NCBI GenBank assembly: GCA_010909725.1
Contig: JAACMV010000004.1
Span: 682,001 to 746,000 of the forward strand
From: Picochlorum sp. 'celeri'
Taxonomy: Eukaryota; Chlorophyta; Trebouxiophyceae
DNA length: 64,000 bases
Direction: 5' to 3'
A program made the translations under genes and the position numbers. The notes beneath the pieces were generated by a model. That model saw only the letters and a program-made list of their open reading frames with translations. It was not told where the DNA came from and ran no database searches. Positions 33,111-43,408 of this stretch are shown here, in pieces (position 1 is the stretch's first letter; each line of letters starts with the position of its first letter).

Positions 33111-34114
33111 ATGGCGATTGATGTTCTCCCGTGGCTGTTGAAAGGGAAGGAGCGAGAGGAGTATGACCTTTTGAACGACGTAGACAACATCGACATGTTT
33201 TCCATCAGAGAGGTATTCTACGTCATATGGTACGCGTACAGTGCATGAATGCATCAATATGAACAGATACTCATGGATGAGGGTACACGTGCAGTTGTCT
33301 TCTTGGTATTATTGGAACGCGGGTAGTGTTTAATAGTATGATCTCTCCTTGGGCTGGGAAACAGGCTCGTGCTCGGAATATTTCTCAGAGAGAGATGAAT
33401 AAAGTGTTGGAAGAAATATGGGTGCTCATTGGAAACACTGTAACGCTATCGCTTGCGGTGTATGTAATGCTCTATGAAAATAATGGTTGCTGGTTTGGCA
33501 ATACAGCGCCATGTCTTGTGGGATGGCCAAACCACTCAGTAAACCCTGCAGTACTGTTATATTATACTATAGAATTTGCTTGGTATATACATTTGCTTCT
33601 GAAAAAGCCGTTGGGATATGGGGAGCCGGACGGTAAGGATATGAAGATGCATCATGTTGCCTCCCTGTTGCTGCTCTTTTTGTCAAAGGCATTCAATCTG
33701 ACACGGGGCGGCATTCTAGTCCTGACTTTGTTTTCAATCAGTAATCCAGCACTACACGCAGCAAAGATATGCAACCAAATGGCGCCAGCAGTCCGTGTCC
33801 CCATGTTTATAGTGTTCAGTGCCCTCTTCATGGTGACACGAGTAATCATGGTTCCCTTCATCATCCTCCGCATGTCAATTTTTGAATCAGCCAAGCTGAT
33901 ACCATATGCAGTGAAAGACTTTATGGTCCCATTCATTGCATTCAATGTGCTTCTAGTCCTCTTGTACGTCATGCAGATTCAATGGATGTGGGCAATTATC
34001 AAGGTGCTGAAGAAATCAGCAACAGAAGGGGCATCAGCTGCGGCAGAGCTATCCACAAAATTAGATCCATCAAAAAGGTTTGCATCAACAACTGAAGAGA
34101 AAAAACGAGAGTAA
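33111..34114 (+). CDS. TLC-domain membrane protein, ceramide synthase-like
   Basis: Exons 33111-33229 and 33295-34114 (65-nt intron, GTACGC donor) encode 312 residues with about six membrane helices. The TLC/Lag1 core is visible: YYTIEFAWYIHLLLKK, then DMKMHHVASLLLLFLSKAFN, which holds the His-His pair of the Lag1 motif, then NLTRGGILVLTLFSISNPAL. Family members acylate sphingoid bases in the ER membrane. Splicing is needed to give the helix CCLLGIIGTRVVFNSM a continuous frame. The tail is short and basic. The HH pair supports catalytic activity, but other TLC proteins exist, so the substrate is inferred. Confidence 0.82.
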
Positions 34115-34171
34115 AATATGATTCTTTTTTACAATGTGTCTTTTATTCTGTATCTGAGTGTCATCAGTATG

Positions 34172-34912
34172 TCAGTCATCGCTACCAGCAGCCGAATCAT
34201 CCAGAAAATCGGGATGTGATTTCGGAGCATCCTTGATGGTTGGAATATCCTCCAAACTTAAACTACTCGTCAATGTCTCCCTCATCAACAGAGAATTCTC
34301 CTCCGACACCAGCCCAAGATCCTCAATCCATTCCTTTGCAATTTGAGTTCTAATCTCCATAATCCTCTGAGCAATATTTCGCGGATCAACTATCAACGCA
34401 CCAGTACAATCAAACAACTGGTCAACTCCCACCTGCTTACCCCACTTTGTCTCTTCTATGGGCGTCAGGAGCAACCCTCTAAGGAACGTTTCTCCACTCA
34501 CATCATCCCAACTACCATCCCTAGGAATCTTATTCTCCTTTAAATACTGTGAGAACCAGCCATACAAGGTCGGGTTCATCTCAAAGAAATAGTACAGCAG
34601 CGTCTTTGCAGCCCTCTCCGTGAGCAATCCCATCAATCGATCCCGATTCCCATCCCGAAGGGGAGTATCGTCTGGAGATCGCATGTGTGCAGGCCGTCCT
34701 CTCCGGCGTTTATCATTCGTATATGACTGTCCCTTCTCCGAGCGACGAGCATTATCACCATCATAAGATCTACCACCTGATTCTTTCCGTGCCTGAACAA
34801 TAACACCAATTCTGCATCCTGTGTTAGGTTTGGCACTGGAGCGATTGTGTTGACATGTCTTCACATGTCTTCGTATTTCACTCCAACGATGATGCGAATA
34901 GATTGCATTCAT
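34172..34912 (-). CDS. Plastid-type conserved protein of unknown function
   Basis: 246 residues. The first ~85 are basic and Ser/Arg-rich, consistent with a transit peptide plus linker. The folded part, about 95-215, is helical with distinctive ERAAKTLLYYFFEMNPTLYGWF, a NKIPRDGSWDDVSGETFLRGLL loop, and a VDPRNIAQRIMEIRTQIAKEW helix ending in an EENSLLMRETL segment. I recall similar, uncharacterised proteins in plants and algae; RbcX-like and DUF760-like helical proteins were considered but neither fits well. The tail is acidic. It is intronless. Confidence 0.65.
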   Translation of the reverse strand: MNAIYSHHRWSEIRRHVKTCQHNRSSAKPNTGCRIGVIVQARKESGGRSYDGDNARRSEKGQSYTNDKRRRGRPAHMRSPDDTPLRDGNRDRLMGLLTERAAKTLLYYFFEMNPTLYGWFSQYLKENKIPRDGSWDDVSGETFLRGLLLTPIEETKWGKQVGVDQLFDCTGALIVDPRNIAQRIMEIRTQIAKEWIEDLGLVSEENSLLMRETLTSSLSLEDIPTIKDAPKSHPDFLDDSAAGSDD

Positions 34913-35103
34913 GGTGTAATTATATTAATACAGAACAAGTATGTACCAATTGTCACCATCACATGGTTGTTGGCAACATCTAAAGGGTACAAGGTTTTTG
35001 ACTGCCCTATTTGTCAAAATAGGGAATTCTCCCCCACGATGCCATTTATTCTTGGACGACACACGTCCAGATGGACTTGTAGTAATATCGTGATAGTGAT
35101 ACC

Positions 35104-36186
35104 ATGATGCATGCGATGCGTGGCAGTGTTGGTTGCGCTGTGTGCTACCACGCACCACAGTCCTTCTTCTCCAACCACAAAAGGGTCGTGTTTCGTGGTC
35201 ACCGTACAATTGCCAGGGCAACGTCAGATATTGATACTGCGAAAGATGATGTGATACCTTTGGAATTGGATAGTAGGGGAATTCAACGAATGGCGTATCG
35301 GAAGGAAGGATATAGTTCGTGGACATGGAATTCTCACAACATTAATTACGTTCAAGCTGGAGATTCTGGGCCTATTGTGTTGCTTATTCATGGATTTGGT
35401 GCGAGTGTGTACCATTGGCGGTATATAATTCCTGGCTTGTCTGAGAAATGCCGCGTGTATGCTCTGGACTGTTTGGGCTTTGGTTGGTCTGATAAAGCAC
35501 TGGTGGATTACGAAGGATACGGTATCTGGACGAATCAGATATCGGATTTTATCAGGGATGTTATACATAGAGATCATCCAGGGGAAAAGGTGGTTTTGGC
35601 GGGGAATTCTTTGGGCGGATACAATTCCCTTGCAACTGCTGCTGCTCACCCTGATCTGGTGGAGAGTGTCATCCTCTTGAACGCTGCCGGTCGCTTTGAT
35701 TTCAGTGATGCGGAGTCTGAGATAGAGCGTGAATTGGATGCAGTGTCTCGAGCTATGGAGACTGTGATGGCTCGTATCAAGAGATGGGTGGTTGGTATTA
35801 CCTTTTTGTTTTCAAAGCAGCCTGCTCGAGTGGTGTCTGTGTTGAAATCCGTATACCATAGCCACGATAATGTTGATGAAGAGTTGATTCAGTCTATATT
35901 AGAGCCAGCTGATGATCCAAGGGCTAGTGAAGTATTTTATCGGGTGATAACGTCCAGAGGAAGGCCCATTAATCTCCTGTTGGATGCATTACAGGAGCAT
36001 GACATGCCCTTGTTTCTGCTGTGGGGCTCTGAGGATCCTTGGTGTGTGCCAGCGAATGCAGCTAGAATTGAATCGTATTATGGATCTGCGAAGAAGAAGC
36101 TCATTGTATCTGGACATTGTCCACATGATGACACGCCTGAGGTGGTGTTGAATGAAATGCTCGAGTACCTGAATGTGAATGTGTGA
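35104..36186 (+). CDS. Plastid-type alpha/beta hydrolase (pheophytinase-like)
   Basis: A 360-residue protein with a ~45-residue Arg/Ser-rich transit-like leader followed by an alpha/beta-hydrolase fold. Seen are the oxyanion segment LLIHGFGASVYHWRY, DCLGFGWSDK, the lid-proximal YGIWTNQISDFIRDV, the nucleophile elbow AGNSLGGYNSLATAAAHPDLV (Ser near residue 183), the acid region WGSEDPWCVPANA and the catalytic His in SGHCPHDDTPE near the end. The GNSLGGY elbow and the IWTNQ-type segment resemble pheophytinase and related chlorophyll or lipid hydrolases of plastids. The exact substrate cannot be told. It is divergent from the plastid-type unknown gene, with 191 bp between them. Confidence 0.85.
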   Translation: MMHAMRGSVGCAVCYHAPQSFFSNHKRVVFRGHRTIARATSDIDTAKDDVIPLELDSRGIQRMAYRKEGYSSWTWNSHNINYVQAGDSGPIVLLIHGFGASVYHWRYIIPGLSEKCRVYALDCLGFGWSDKALVDYEGYGIWTNQISDFIRDVIHRDHPGEKVVLAGNSLGGYNSLATAAAHPDLVESVILLNAAGRFDFSDAESEIERELDAVSRAMETVMARIKRWVVGITFLFSKQPARVVSVLKSVYHSHDNVDEELIQSILEPADDPRASEVFYRVITSRGRPINLLLDALQEHDMPLFLLWGSEDPWCVPANAARIESYYGSAKKKLIVSGHCPHDDTPEVVLNEMLEYLNVNV

Positions 36187-36465
36187 TACGTAAACTCAAA
36201 GAAACAATAACTATTGTTGTAAGAAACGAATTATAGTGTGTTAGCATGTGTATACTAATGATGCACCAGCCTTGAGGACATGTACATGAGTAGGATGCTG
36301 CATGAATACATGGGATGAGATGTCTCTTGCATGAATGGTATCTTTGTTACATTCGGGTCTCGACCGCATGTTGCCGAAGTAGAATAATCATTTATGAGTA
36401 TTTAATAATACGTATATATAGATACGTACATCTTGTGAGCTGCGTGTAAGACAAGGGATCGAAGC
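36187..36465. other. Intergenic, no gene seen
   Basis: 279 bp downstream of the hydrolase and upstream of the type I membrane protein gene. It contains a TATA-like ACGTATATATAGATACG at about 36411-36427, 40-55 bp before the next ATG. Confidence 0.45.
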
Positions 36466-37641
36466 ATGCGCCTTCTCGGACCGGTATTAACGGTCACCCA
36501 CGCTCTTCTGTTCCTCTGCATATTCTCAATATCACATGGTATTCAGACGCATTTTAATGAAAATATTGATGGATTGAATGAGAAGGGGAGCGAGAAAAAG
36601 CATTATTCATCGCACTTTTTACTATACGGGTACGAGCACGGTGATATGTTGAATGCAATCGACCTTGCTGTATCTCATCAACACGTGCGTGTGCATTGTA
36701 GTATGGTTACATTCAGCACATCTGATGGTTCTTTGGACGGGTTTGACAATATGTCGCAGGCGAATGCGTGTGTTCATGTTGGGGCCCGTGTTGAGCCCAT
36801 GCACTTGCATGAGGATTACGGTGATTCGCACATCGTTGCTCAGACTGACGGTGTAGACGAACGATATATTATCTATGGTGATCATTCTGTTGGAGCTGTG
36901 TCTGTTTGCGTGACATTCATTCCTCAGATGAATCAGGGACCTAGCAAACCATACCTCATGGAGATGAGATACAATCATACCAGCATCAAGGATGACGTGT
37001 CGCTTCTGCTTCATATGCATGCTATTCAATACATTTTTAGAAGCAATGAGACGCTAGCCACATGTGTCGCTAGGCAAAAGTTTCTCCTGTCTGCAAATAG
37101 GCAGAGGTTGACGATGGACGTTGATATGCAAAGAGACTCGTATCAATTCCATGGTGGCTATCAGATACAGCTATATAAAATGAGTATGAGTGGTATAGAC
37201 TTTGAGAGAATAACAGAGGCAGTTTCTGGATGCTACAATGAATCCATGACGATTGAGGATGTTATGCTACCACATCAGGCAACATGGCCACACAAGCCAT
37301 GTTCTGTGATGAAGAATCAGCGGGTGTTGGACACATCCAAATATCATTCCCTATCAATATCGACCAAGGATACCATCACAGGTGGGGTTATGGTGGCTTT
37401 ATTGGTCATCACTCTACTGGTAACACTATTGTACATTCAACTCATTTGGAAGACATCGTCTCATAGAAGGGAGCATCAGTCTCAAGACCTGGTTGAGGAC
37501 TCTGATACTATTCCAGCTATTCATAAAGACTGTCATCTTATTGATCGACGCAAAAGTACATGCATAGCTACCAAAAATGCATGGAAAAGGGATCCATCAG
37601 AGGGAAGACTCTTTCGAGCATCCAAGCAGCGCTTGTCGTAA
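36466..37641 (+). CDS. Unknown type I membrane protein
   Basis: 391 residues and no recognised family. There is a clear signal peptide (residues 1-25, LLFLCIFSISHGIQ). A ~280-residue lumenal or extracellular region follows, with sparse cysteines and NMS, NHT, NET and NES N-glycosylation sites. Next comes one membrane helix (about 305-330, GGVMVALLVITLLVTLLYIQLIW) and a basic/acidic cytosolic tail with RRKSTCIATKNAWKR. The lumenal part looks strand-rich (SVGAVSVCVTFIPQ, YQIQLYKMSM), perhaps a GOLD- or jelly-roll-like fold. A p24-type cargo receptor was considered, but the tail lacks the usual FF/KK end. Intronless. Confidence 0.65.
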   Translation: MRLLGPVLTVTHALLFLCIFSISHGIQTHFNENIDGLNEKGSEKKHYSSHFLLYGYEHGDMLNAIDLAVSHQHVRVHCSMVTFSTSDGSLDGFDNMSQANACVHVGARVEPMHLHEDYGDSHIVAQTDGVDERYIIYGDHSVGAVSVCVTFIPQMNQGPSKPYLMEMRYNHTSIKDDVSLLLHMHAIQYIFRSNETLATCVARQKFLLSANRQRLTMDVDMQRDSYQFHGGYQIQLYKMSMSGIDFERITEAVSGCYNESMTIEDVMLPHQATWPHKPCSVMKNQRVLDTSKYHSLSISTKDTITGGVMVALLVITLLVTLLYIQLIWKTSSHRREHQSQDLVEDSDTIPAIHKDCHLIDRRKSTCIATKNAWKRDPSEGRLFRASKQRLS

Positions 37642-38104
37642 TTAATTCGGATGCACTCATTACTTTGCATGTAGTTTTGTAAACATAGAGAGGATGAGTG
37701 TAAATGTAGCATCTATATAATAGACTCGAATCACGTGAGGTGTCTCAAAGTGGGCTACACTACTTCAGTGCACCTGTGTGCCACATGCACCAGAGTGTAG
37801 TTGCTTGCAGGTGAACACCCCTTCTGTTCACACAATCCGGAAACAAATACACGATCGAGGCTGCCAAAATAAAAGTACGCATTTTCCTCGAACACATGCG
37901 CTCATAACTTGCATAATGAAGAATATATGCAACAAGGCAGATGGAAACACAGGTATTGTGCTGCCATCCTTGTTAGCACTAGTGCCAACACTTGTCGCCA
38001 TGGCATGTATACTCAATACTATTTTTGATCTTCTTAAACAAAAGATAGCGCTACTGGAAAATAAAAGAGAACAGGAAAAAGAGAGACTACTACTGTGCAA
38101 AAAA
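37642..38104. other. Convergent intergenic region with a doubtful small frame
   Basis: 463 bp between two convergent stops. On the plus strand an open frame from ATG 37916 to 38251 would encode about 111 residues, with a hydrophobic helix (GIVLPSLLALVPTLVAMACIL) and a charged coiled segment (KREQEKERLLLCKKLL), but its end overlaps the protease gene in antisense. On the minus strand a GTGAGT donor-like site sits at the protease stop (see findings). I do not call either as a gene. Confidence 0.35.
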
Positions 38105-39493
38105 CTACTCACAGCCCCAGAAGAGACAAAACAGACCAAACAGGTTGAAATTGCACACGCACGATTGATGCAATGGGCATTCTGTAAATCCAAACAGACC
38201 ACAAATTTCAGGTACTTCTGGATTTGTTGTCGTCTCCTTGACAGGATATGACGCTGCCTGATACAGACCACAGACTCCAGCAGGTTTTGATGATGCCTGT
38301 GCAAGCTTGAAATACCCAGATTCTCCCCATTCTGGTCCCCAACTATTCTTTACAATCCAATGAGCACCATTCTTTCCCCCAGCATCATCATACCCAACCA
38401 CCAAAACTCCATGATTCAACTGCTGACAGCAGCTTTTATCTGTCAACACCCCAGAATGGTAGAACTGAAGTGCTGGAGATGCACAGATTCCAACGGATAC
38501 CGGTTGATTTGCAACAGCCTTTTTCAGCGCCTCGGCATCATTCTCTGGCACATCCTCATGCCCATCAATGGTGACAGCGGTCCTGTCATGCTCCCTACGA
38601 CTCTGGCAAGGAATCCCCCATGCCCAATACCCGTAGTCTTTTTCTGTATCAATCCCTCCATTCTTCACCACATAATCAAAAGCAAAATCCATCAATCCAC
38701 CTCCACATCCCATATCCTGCTCCGTATCGCAACTCACCAACTGTTGCTCTGACAAACTCACAAGCTCTCCGGTCTGAATTTTATTAATACCCTCAATAGC
38801 ACCAACCGCTGAAAATGCCCAACTGCAATAAGAAGGAGAAAAATGATAAGTCGCCCACCACCTGCAACCATGCCCTCAACAATCATGACCGTACCAACTC
38901 CCACACATGCCCTGATTCTTCACCTCAGTCACAGCCCCCTCCTTCCTCCAATCCACCGCATCTGGGACATCAGAATTCGCGTGACGGAAAACGCCATTCT
39001 TCTGTTCGCCACTTTTCAAATCATACTTCAACCCAAGACTCATTGACTCAAACTCCTCAAACGTCATATCAGCAAACTGATTCAAAGACATCACAAACGT
39101 CGACAACGGATCCGCATTATGCTTCTGAATAACATCCGCATTTTGTTTAAATACCTGGAATCGTTCCGCTTTCTCCTTCTGGTGCTCATACGCCTTGCCA
39201 AACTTTTTCATCCAAAGTTCAAACACGTCCAACGGACTCTCGGAAAACCTCTTCGAATGAGCATCCGTATTCAGCATCAGTACACCATTATCCTCCACCG
39301 ATGTAAATGTGCCCTCCTGTCGAACATCATCCTCTGTCGACACCAAACGAGCATCTCCATGAAATCCGTGACTAGCCGTCAAACGACGACGCTGAGAGTC
39401 CGCAGACAACTCCCTCGCAGCACTCACCCTATTCACATTGATAACTACTGCTAAAACTATCAAAATAACCAGGAATCCTGCGTTCCGAGGCAT
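38105..39493 (-). CDS. Papain-family cysteine protease (C1A) with partial granulin end
   Basis: Exon 1 is 39493-38895 and exon 2 is 38822-38105; the 72-nt intron (GTACGG donor, phase 2) splits the active-site codon, so the join NQGMCGS-CWAFSAVGAIEG carries the catalytic Cys. 438 residues: signal peptide (1-26), I29 pro-region (FELWMKKFGKAYEHQKEKAERFQVFKQN, with the FNQFAD-like LNQFADMT), and the mature enzyme from about PDAVDWRKEGAV. It has MGCGGGLMDFAFDYV, His in NHGVLVVGYD and Asn in IVKNSWGPEWG. The last 35 residues (EICGLFGFTECPLHQSCVC..., ending FCLFWGCE) look like half a granulin domain, as in RD21-type plant proteases. Vacuolar or secreted proteolysis. Confidence 0.93.
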
Positions 39494-39840
39494 TGTTAAA
39501 GTGTTCTTTGTGTGTTATGTACCGGTGTAATACTATTGAATTGCTGTCTCGTCTTCTACGGCGTCAGTATGCTGTTGAACAATAGATGACAGCGTAAATC
39601 TAATTTCGTAATGGATATACCCTCTGCTGGCCCTGGACTGATGCTACGCCATTCTTTAATGTCGGACCCTACAGGAGTCTCTTTGGGACAAAGTATTTCG
39701 ATAGTCGATTTGGAATTCAAATCACCGCCATGATATAACATCTCAGGCTAGTCGCAAGGCCTCTATACAGTCTAAATAACTACAGATTTCATTGTCATGG
39801 TATTCTGATGTGGGCGAGGAGAGAATAGCAGTAGTTGGCC
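39494..39840. promoter_or_regulatory. Divergent promoter region, protease and TBC genes
   Basis: 347 bp between two divergent starts. No gene or RNA signature is seen. Confidence 0.45.
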
Positions 39841-41636
39841 ATGGGAAGTGGCACACGGCTTGCTACGCTTATCAGCAAGTCTACATTCAAGGGTAAAAAA
39901 TCAAGTAAAATACTGAATGGAACTAATGGAAACGGCACTGGGGAGCGTGGTGTGACTCGGGAGGAGTTGGAGTGGGATGAGCATGGGCGTCTGTTGAACT
40001 GGGACAGGGTGCTGACATGGGTAGCCAGAAGGGTGCGTGCATGGTAGATATGGATATTTATATATATGTACCTGGGTTTTATTGTTGGATGGCCATGCTG
40101 TAGGGTGTTGCGTCGGATGACAAGAGTTTGTTGTGGCCTTTTTTGTTGGGAGTGTTTTCGCCAACGTCGACTTTTGAGGAGCGGGCGGTTGAGCTGCAGA
40201 GGTTGAAGAATGTGTATACAAAGCTTGTGTTTGTATGTGAGGAGTTTGATTCGGAGATTGAGGCGATCAAGATGGGGAAGGGGGAGGAGAAGGGTGCGTC
40301 ATCTCCAGCAAAGATTAAGATATCCCGGCGTGATGATGCTATGATTCGTGCGATTGAGGATAGTGCTAGCACGCCTAGAGGAGGGGTTGTATCGTCGTCG
40401 TGTGAGTCATCTCCTGAGAAGCAGGTGGCTGGGCAGTCTCCTCGGTTATCAGGAAATTATGCGTCATTTGCTGAAGCCCATAGAATCATCGTGATGGATG
40501 CCGTGCGGACTGATATGAAGAATATATCGAATTCGATTTCATCTTCGAGAATGATGAAGGAACAGGGCATGCCTCAGTCTTGGGAGATTGACCAATTGAA
40601 GATTGCAAAGCAGTTTTCCAACAATGCTGCTACATCAAACTCCCATGTGACAGTTTTGCCGGTCTCTGTGTGTGAAGGGTTACCGGAACTGATGCTTGTG
40701 GACCCACCTCAGCCTAAACCATCCCAAGCGGTGGCAACTGGGGAGCCGCCCGTGTGGAGGAGCAAGTTGGCATTGCAGATGATTGATGGGTCACGGCATC
40801 TCACATCAGCATGTAGACGATTAATGATGCGCTTGGTAAATGTTCTGTCCGCATATGCAGTGCATGATCCAGAAAACGGATATTGTCAGGGTATGAGCGA
40901 CCTTGCTGCTGTGTTTGTGTGCCTTGAGGATGAGGATGCACTTGCATTTGCATGTTTTGAAAAGTTCATGCGGACAGTGCGACAGAATTTCAAGCATGAT
41001 GAGTCTGGTATTAAACAACAGCTGATTCAGGTATCGGAAATAATCGCCGATACGGATGCTGAATTGTATAAAAAGCTCGTGTCCCTGGAAGCCCATGATT
41101 GCATGTTTGCATACAGGATGATTGTGGTTCTGCTGCGTAGAGAACTTCCTTTGCAAGAGACTCTGACATTATGGGAAGTTTCGTGGGCATTTGATACTTT
41201 ACAAATGAACGACCACCGTGGGAGTTCGAGTGGATCTGAGTTTCCAAACTCTAGAACAATATCCCTGTTGGGGAGCAAGAGTAATTCTGCATCATCCCTG
41301 AACTCCACAGTGGAGGGTATGAACAAGTTATTTATCGAAAATTCTAGCGAGAATGAATTGAGGAATATGAAACGGTCTGCAAGTGCTTCAAAAAGCAAAT
41401 GGAGAGGGCATGAGCTGAAGTGCAATGCGTCTCCCCCAGGCTTTCTCTTGCAGTTTGTTGCTGCGGTGATCAAGACATATAGAACAAAAATATTAAAGGA
41501 ATGCAGAGAATCAGATGATATTTTACGCCTGTTCAACAGAATCGATATCGACTTCTGGGGAACCCTTGCAGTTGCAAGAAAACAACACAAGGCGTACCAC
41601 CAAGGCATTGCAGTTATGCAAAGTCTGTACTCGTGA
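39841..41636 (+). CDS. TBC-domain Rab GTPase-activating protein
   Basis: Exons 39841-40032 and 40104-41636 (71-nt intron, GTGCGT donor, phase 0) give 574 residues. The join restores the start of the TBC domain, RRGVASDDKSLLWPFLLGVFS. The domain continues after a ~170-residue Ser-rich insertion: a weak arginine-finger region, HDPENGYCQGMSDLAAVFVCLEDEDALAFACFEKFM (glutamine finger in YCQGM), LVSLEAHDCMFAYRMIVVLLRRELPL, LWEVSWAF, then a second Ser-rich insertion before the last helices. The IxxDxxR arginine-finger motif should lie near FAEAHRIIVMDAVRTDM; it reads IVMDAVRTD, so the Arg is kept. Layout resembles TBC1D15/GYP7. The target Rab is unknown. Confidence 0.92.
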
Positions 41637-41691
41637 GATGTAACAATAGAGAGCAATTACAACTATATGAAACAAAACAGAAGCATATTCA

Positions 41692-42474
41692 TTATACAAG
41701 AAGAACAGCATTGATGCAACCATCATTTTCTGGGTTGTTGGTCACCTGTGCATACTTTCCCCAAACAACCTTACCTCCTGGTGTCACGAGACCGAGCTCT
41801 GAGACATTCACTTCAATAATGGACCCTTTTGTAATGACACCTAATGATGTGTACGCTTGGCCATTTGGATTCTTCTTCACACCCAAAATTTCCAACTGAA
41901 GGGTCACCTTGAGTTCAGGGTGTGTCACATGTGCAGTCTTCATACGCAGACCAGTTGGTCTGATGAATCTCTCATACTTTGGAGGCTTACGAGTGAAACC
42001 CTGAGGAACAAATGTAACTTTAGTAACCATACGCTTCCATTCCTTTCTCTTCCTCTTTCCAGTCTTTAGAACCTTGAACATCTCGTCCTCTGCAACAGGA
42101 CGAACCTTGGGTAGAGGAACCTCCCATTTTCCCGCCTTTTCTTTCCTCTTCTGTTTAATAGTGTTACTAAGCACTTTGGCGCGATCAACATGCTCTCTCT
42201 CCAACAAATACGCTGGCACAGCACTTCCCTCTTGAGCATCCTTGACCTTCTTCTTTGTATCCTTTTGCTCATGCATAGCAATCGTCTTCTTCATCGTTGC
42301 CTTCTCCACAGCCCTCTGCTTGGCAAAGATCTTACCCTTGATACCCAAAGCGCTCTGAGCAATCGCGGATCGTTTCTTTACTGCACGAGCTTCACGCTTT
42401 CGCGTGCGCTCCTCATAATCTAATTGGCGACCATAGCGCTTCCTATGGAGTTCAATATGCTCTCCCTGAGGCAT
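41692..42474 (-). CDS. NSA2: NSA2, 60S ribosome biogenesis factor
   Basis: A 260-residue intronless protein of the usual family length. It has the strongly conserved start [20 protein letters not shown], the basic middle with [20 protein letters not shown] and [28 protein letters not shown], and an S8e-like barrel end ([50 protein letters not shown]). NSA2 acts in the nucleolus in 27S pre-rRNA processing. Together with RRN3 it is one of two rRNA-pathway genes in the window, not adjacent. Confidence 0.97.
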   Translation of the reverse strand: MPQGEHIELHRKRYGRQLDYEERTRKREARAVKKRSAIAQSALGIKGKIFAKQRAVEKATMKKTIAMHEQKDTKKKVKDAQEGSAVPAYLLEREHVDRAKVLSNTIKQKRKEKAGKWEVPLPKVRPVAEDEMFKVLKTGKRKRKEWKRMVTKVTFVPQGFTRKPPKYERFIRPTGLRMKTAHVTHPELKVTLQLEILGVKKNPNGQAYTSLGVITKGSIIEVNVSELGLVTPGGKVVWGKYAQVTNNPENDGCINAVLLV

Positions 42475-42730
42475 ATTATCCTACTCTATAATCTACTGCT
42501 GGAGAACAATGCTAAAACCGAGTGTTTCGTCAAAGCACAGACGGTGTCTCAGATGTCGAGTCAGTCTTCACTGACCTACGTAGCAATGACGCGGTAAACT
42601 CAATAAGTGGACAATATATTAAAATTAATCCACGAATGAATTGAACGAGATGCGGTCAGGAGCGACCATGCATGCATGCAGCAACACCGGCGCAGCAACT
42701 GGCCTTAAATAGATACTTTATGTCAAATGG

Positions 42731-43396
42731 ATGCGCACCCATATGGCTCGATTTCATCTCCATGTCAAACGCAACATAAAAGATATGATGAGATTTGTGG
42801 CTTGTAGACAAATTTTGCAACAATGTACTACAAGTACTGCCTGTTCTCTGAGTGCCAGGCAGCAAGCCTCCACTCTCTTGCCAAGGAGGAGACAGTGCAG
42901 GGCGACATGTTCCAAAGGCGACGGTGAGAATAGTCCTGATGATGGAAATAAGTATTCTACTTCCGAAGATGATGTAGTTGGATTTGGCAGGGTCATCAGG
43001 GATCCTCGAAAGACCAAGACTGACATTTTGAGGGAGTCTCTGGTCAAGGATGAGAAGGGAGGGAATGGTGTAGAAAAGACTGGCAAACCAGTCATATTGG
43101 ATAGTAATCAAAGCGAAGCACAATGGGAGCAGCTAGACGAGCATATTAACGAGTATCCAGGATTACGTTCTTTCAAAGCTATTGGTATGGGTGGGGATGA
43201 TTTTGTCAAGGCCATGAGGGCCTGTGTTGAAATCGTGCTTGGCAAAGTTGGAGATGATATCGTGGCAACAAAACTCAGCTCAGGTGGAAAATATATTTCT
43301 GTGACATTTGGACCTGTTCGCATCGACAGCCCCGAGCAAATGAAGGAAATTTATGAGAGGATGCAGCAGGACGGGCGTATGAAGTTTTTCATCTAA
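42731..43396 (+). CDS. Plastid-targeted DUF493/YbeD-family protein
   Basis: 221 residues. A Cys/Arg/Ser-rich transit peptide (about the first 60) is followed by an acidic linker and then a C-terminal 85-residue ferredoxin-like DUF493 domain: YPGLRSFKAIGMGGDDFVKA, VEIVLGKVGDDIVATKLSSGGKYISVTFGPVRID, ending QDGRMKFFI. Bacterial YbeD is a small protein of uncertain, possibly lipoate- or stress-linked, function; plant homologues sit in plastids. The start could also be the ATG at 42785 (MMRFVACR). The stop lies 12 bp from the stop of the convergent ankyrin-RING gene. Confidence 0.85.
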   Translation: MRTHMARFHLHVKRNIKDMMRFVACRQILQQCTTSTACSLSARQQASTLLPRRRQCRATCSKGDGENSPDDGNKYSTSEDDVVGFGRVIRDPRKTKTDILRESLVKDEKGGNGVEKTGKPVILDSNQSEAQWEQLDEHINEYPGLRSFKAIGMGGDDFVKAMRACVEIVLGKVGDDIVATKLSSGGKYISVTFGPVRIDSPEQMKEIYERMQQDGRMKFFI

Positions 43397-43408
43397 ACAA
43401 GTATCATT

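Noticed and set aside
37916..38251. 111-codon plus-strand frame with a membrane helix
   Set aside because: Its end is antisense to the protease gene, there is no upstream signal, and the length is within chance.
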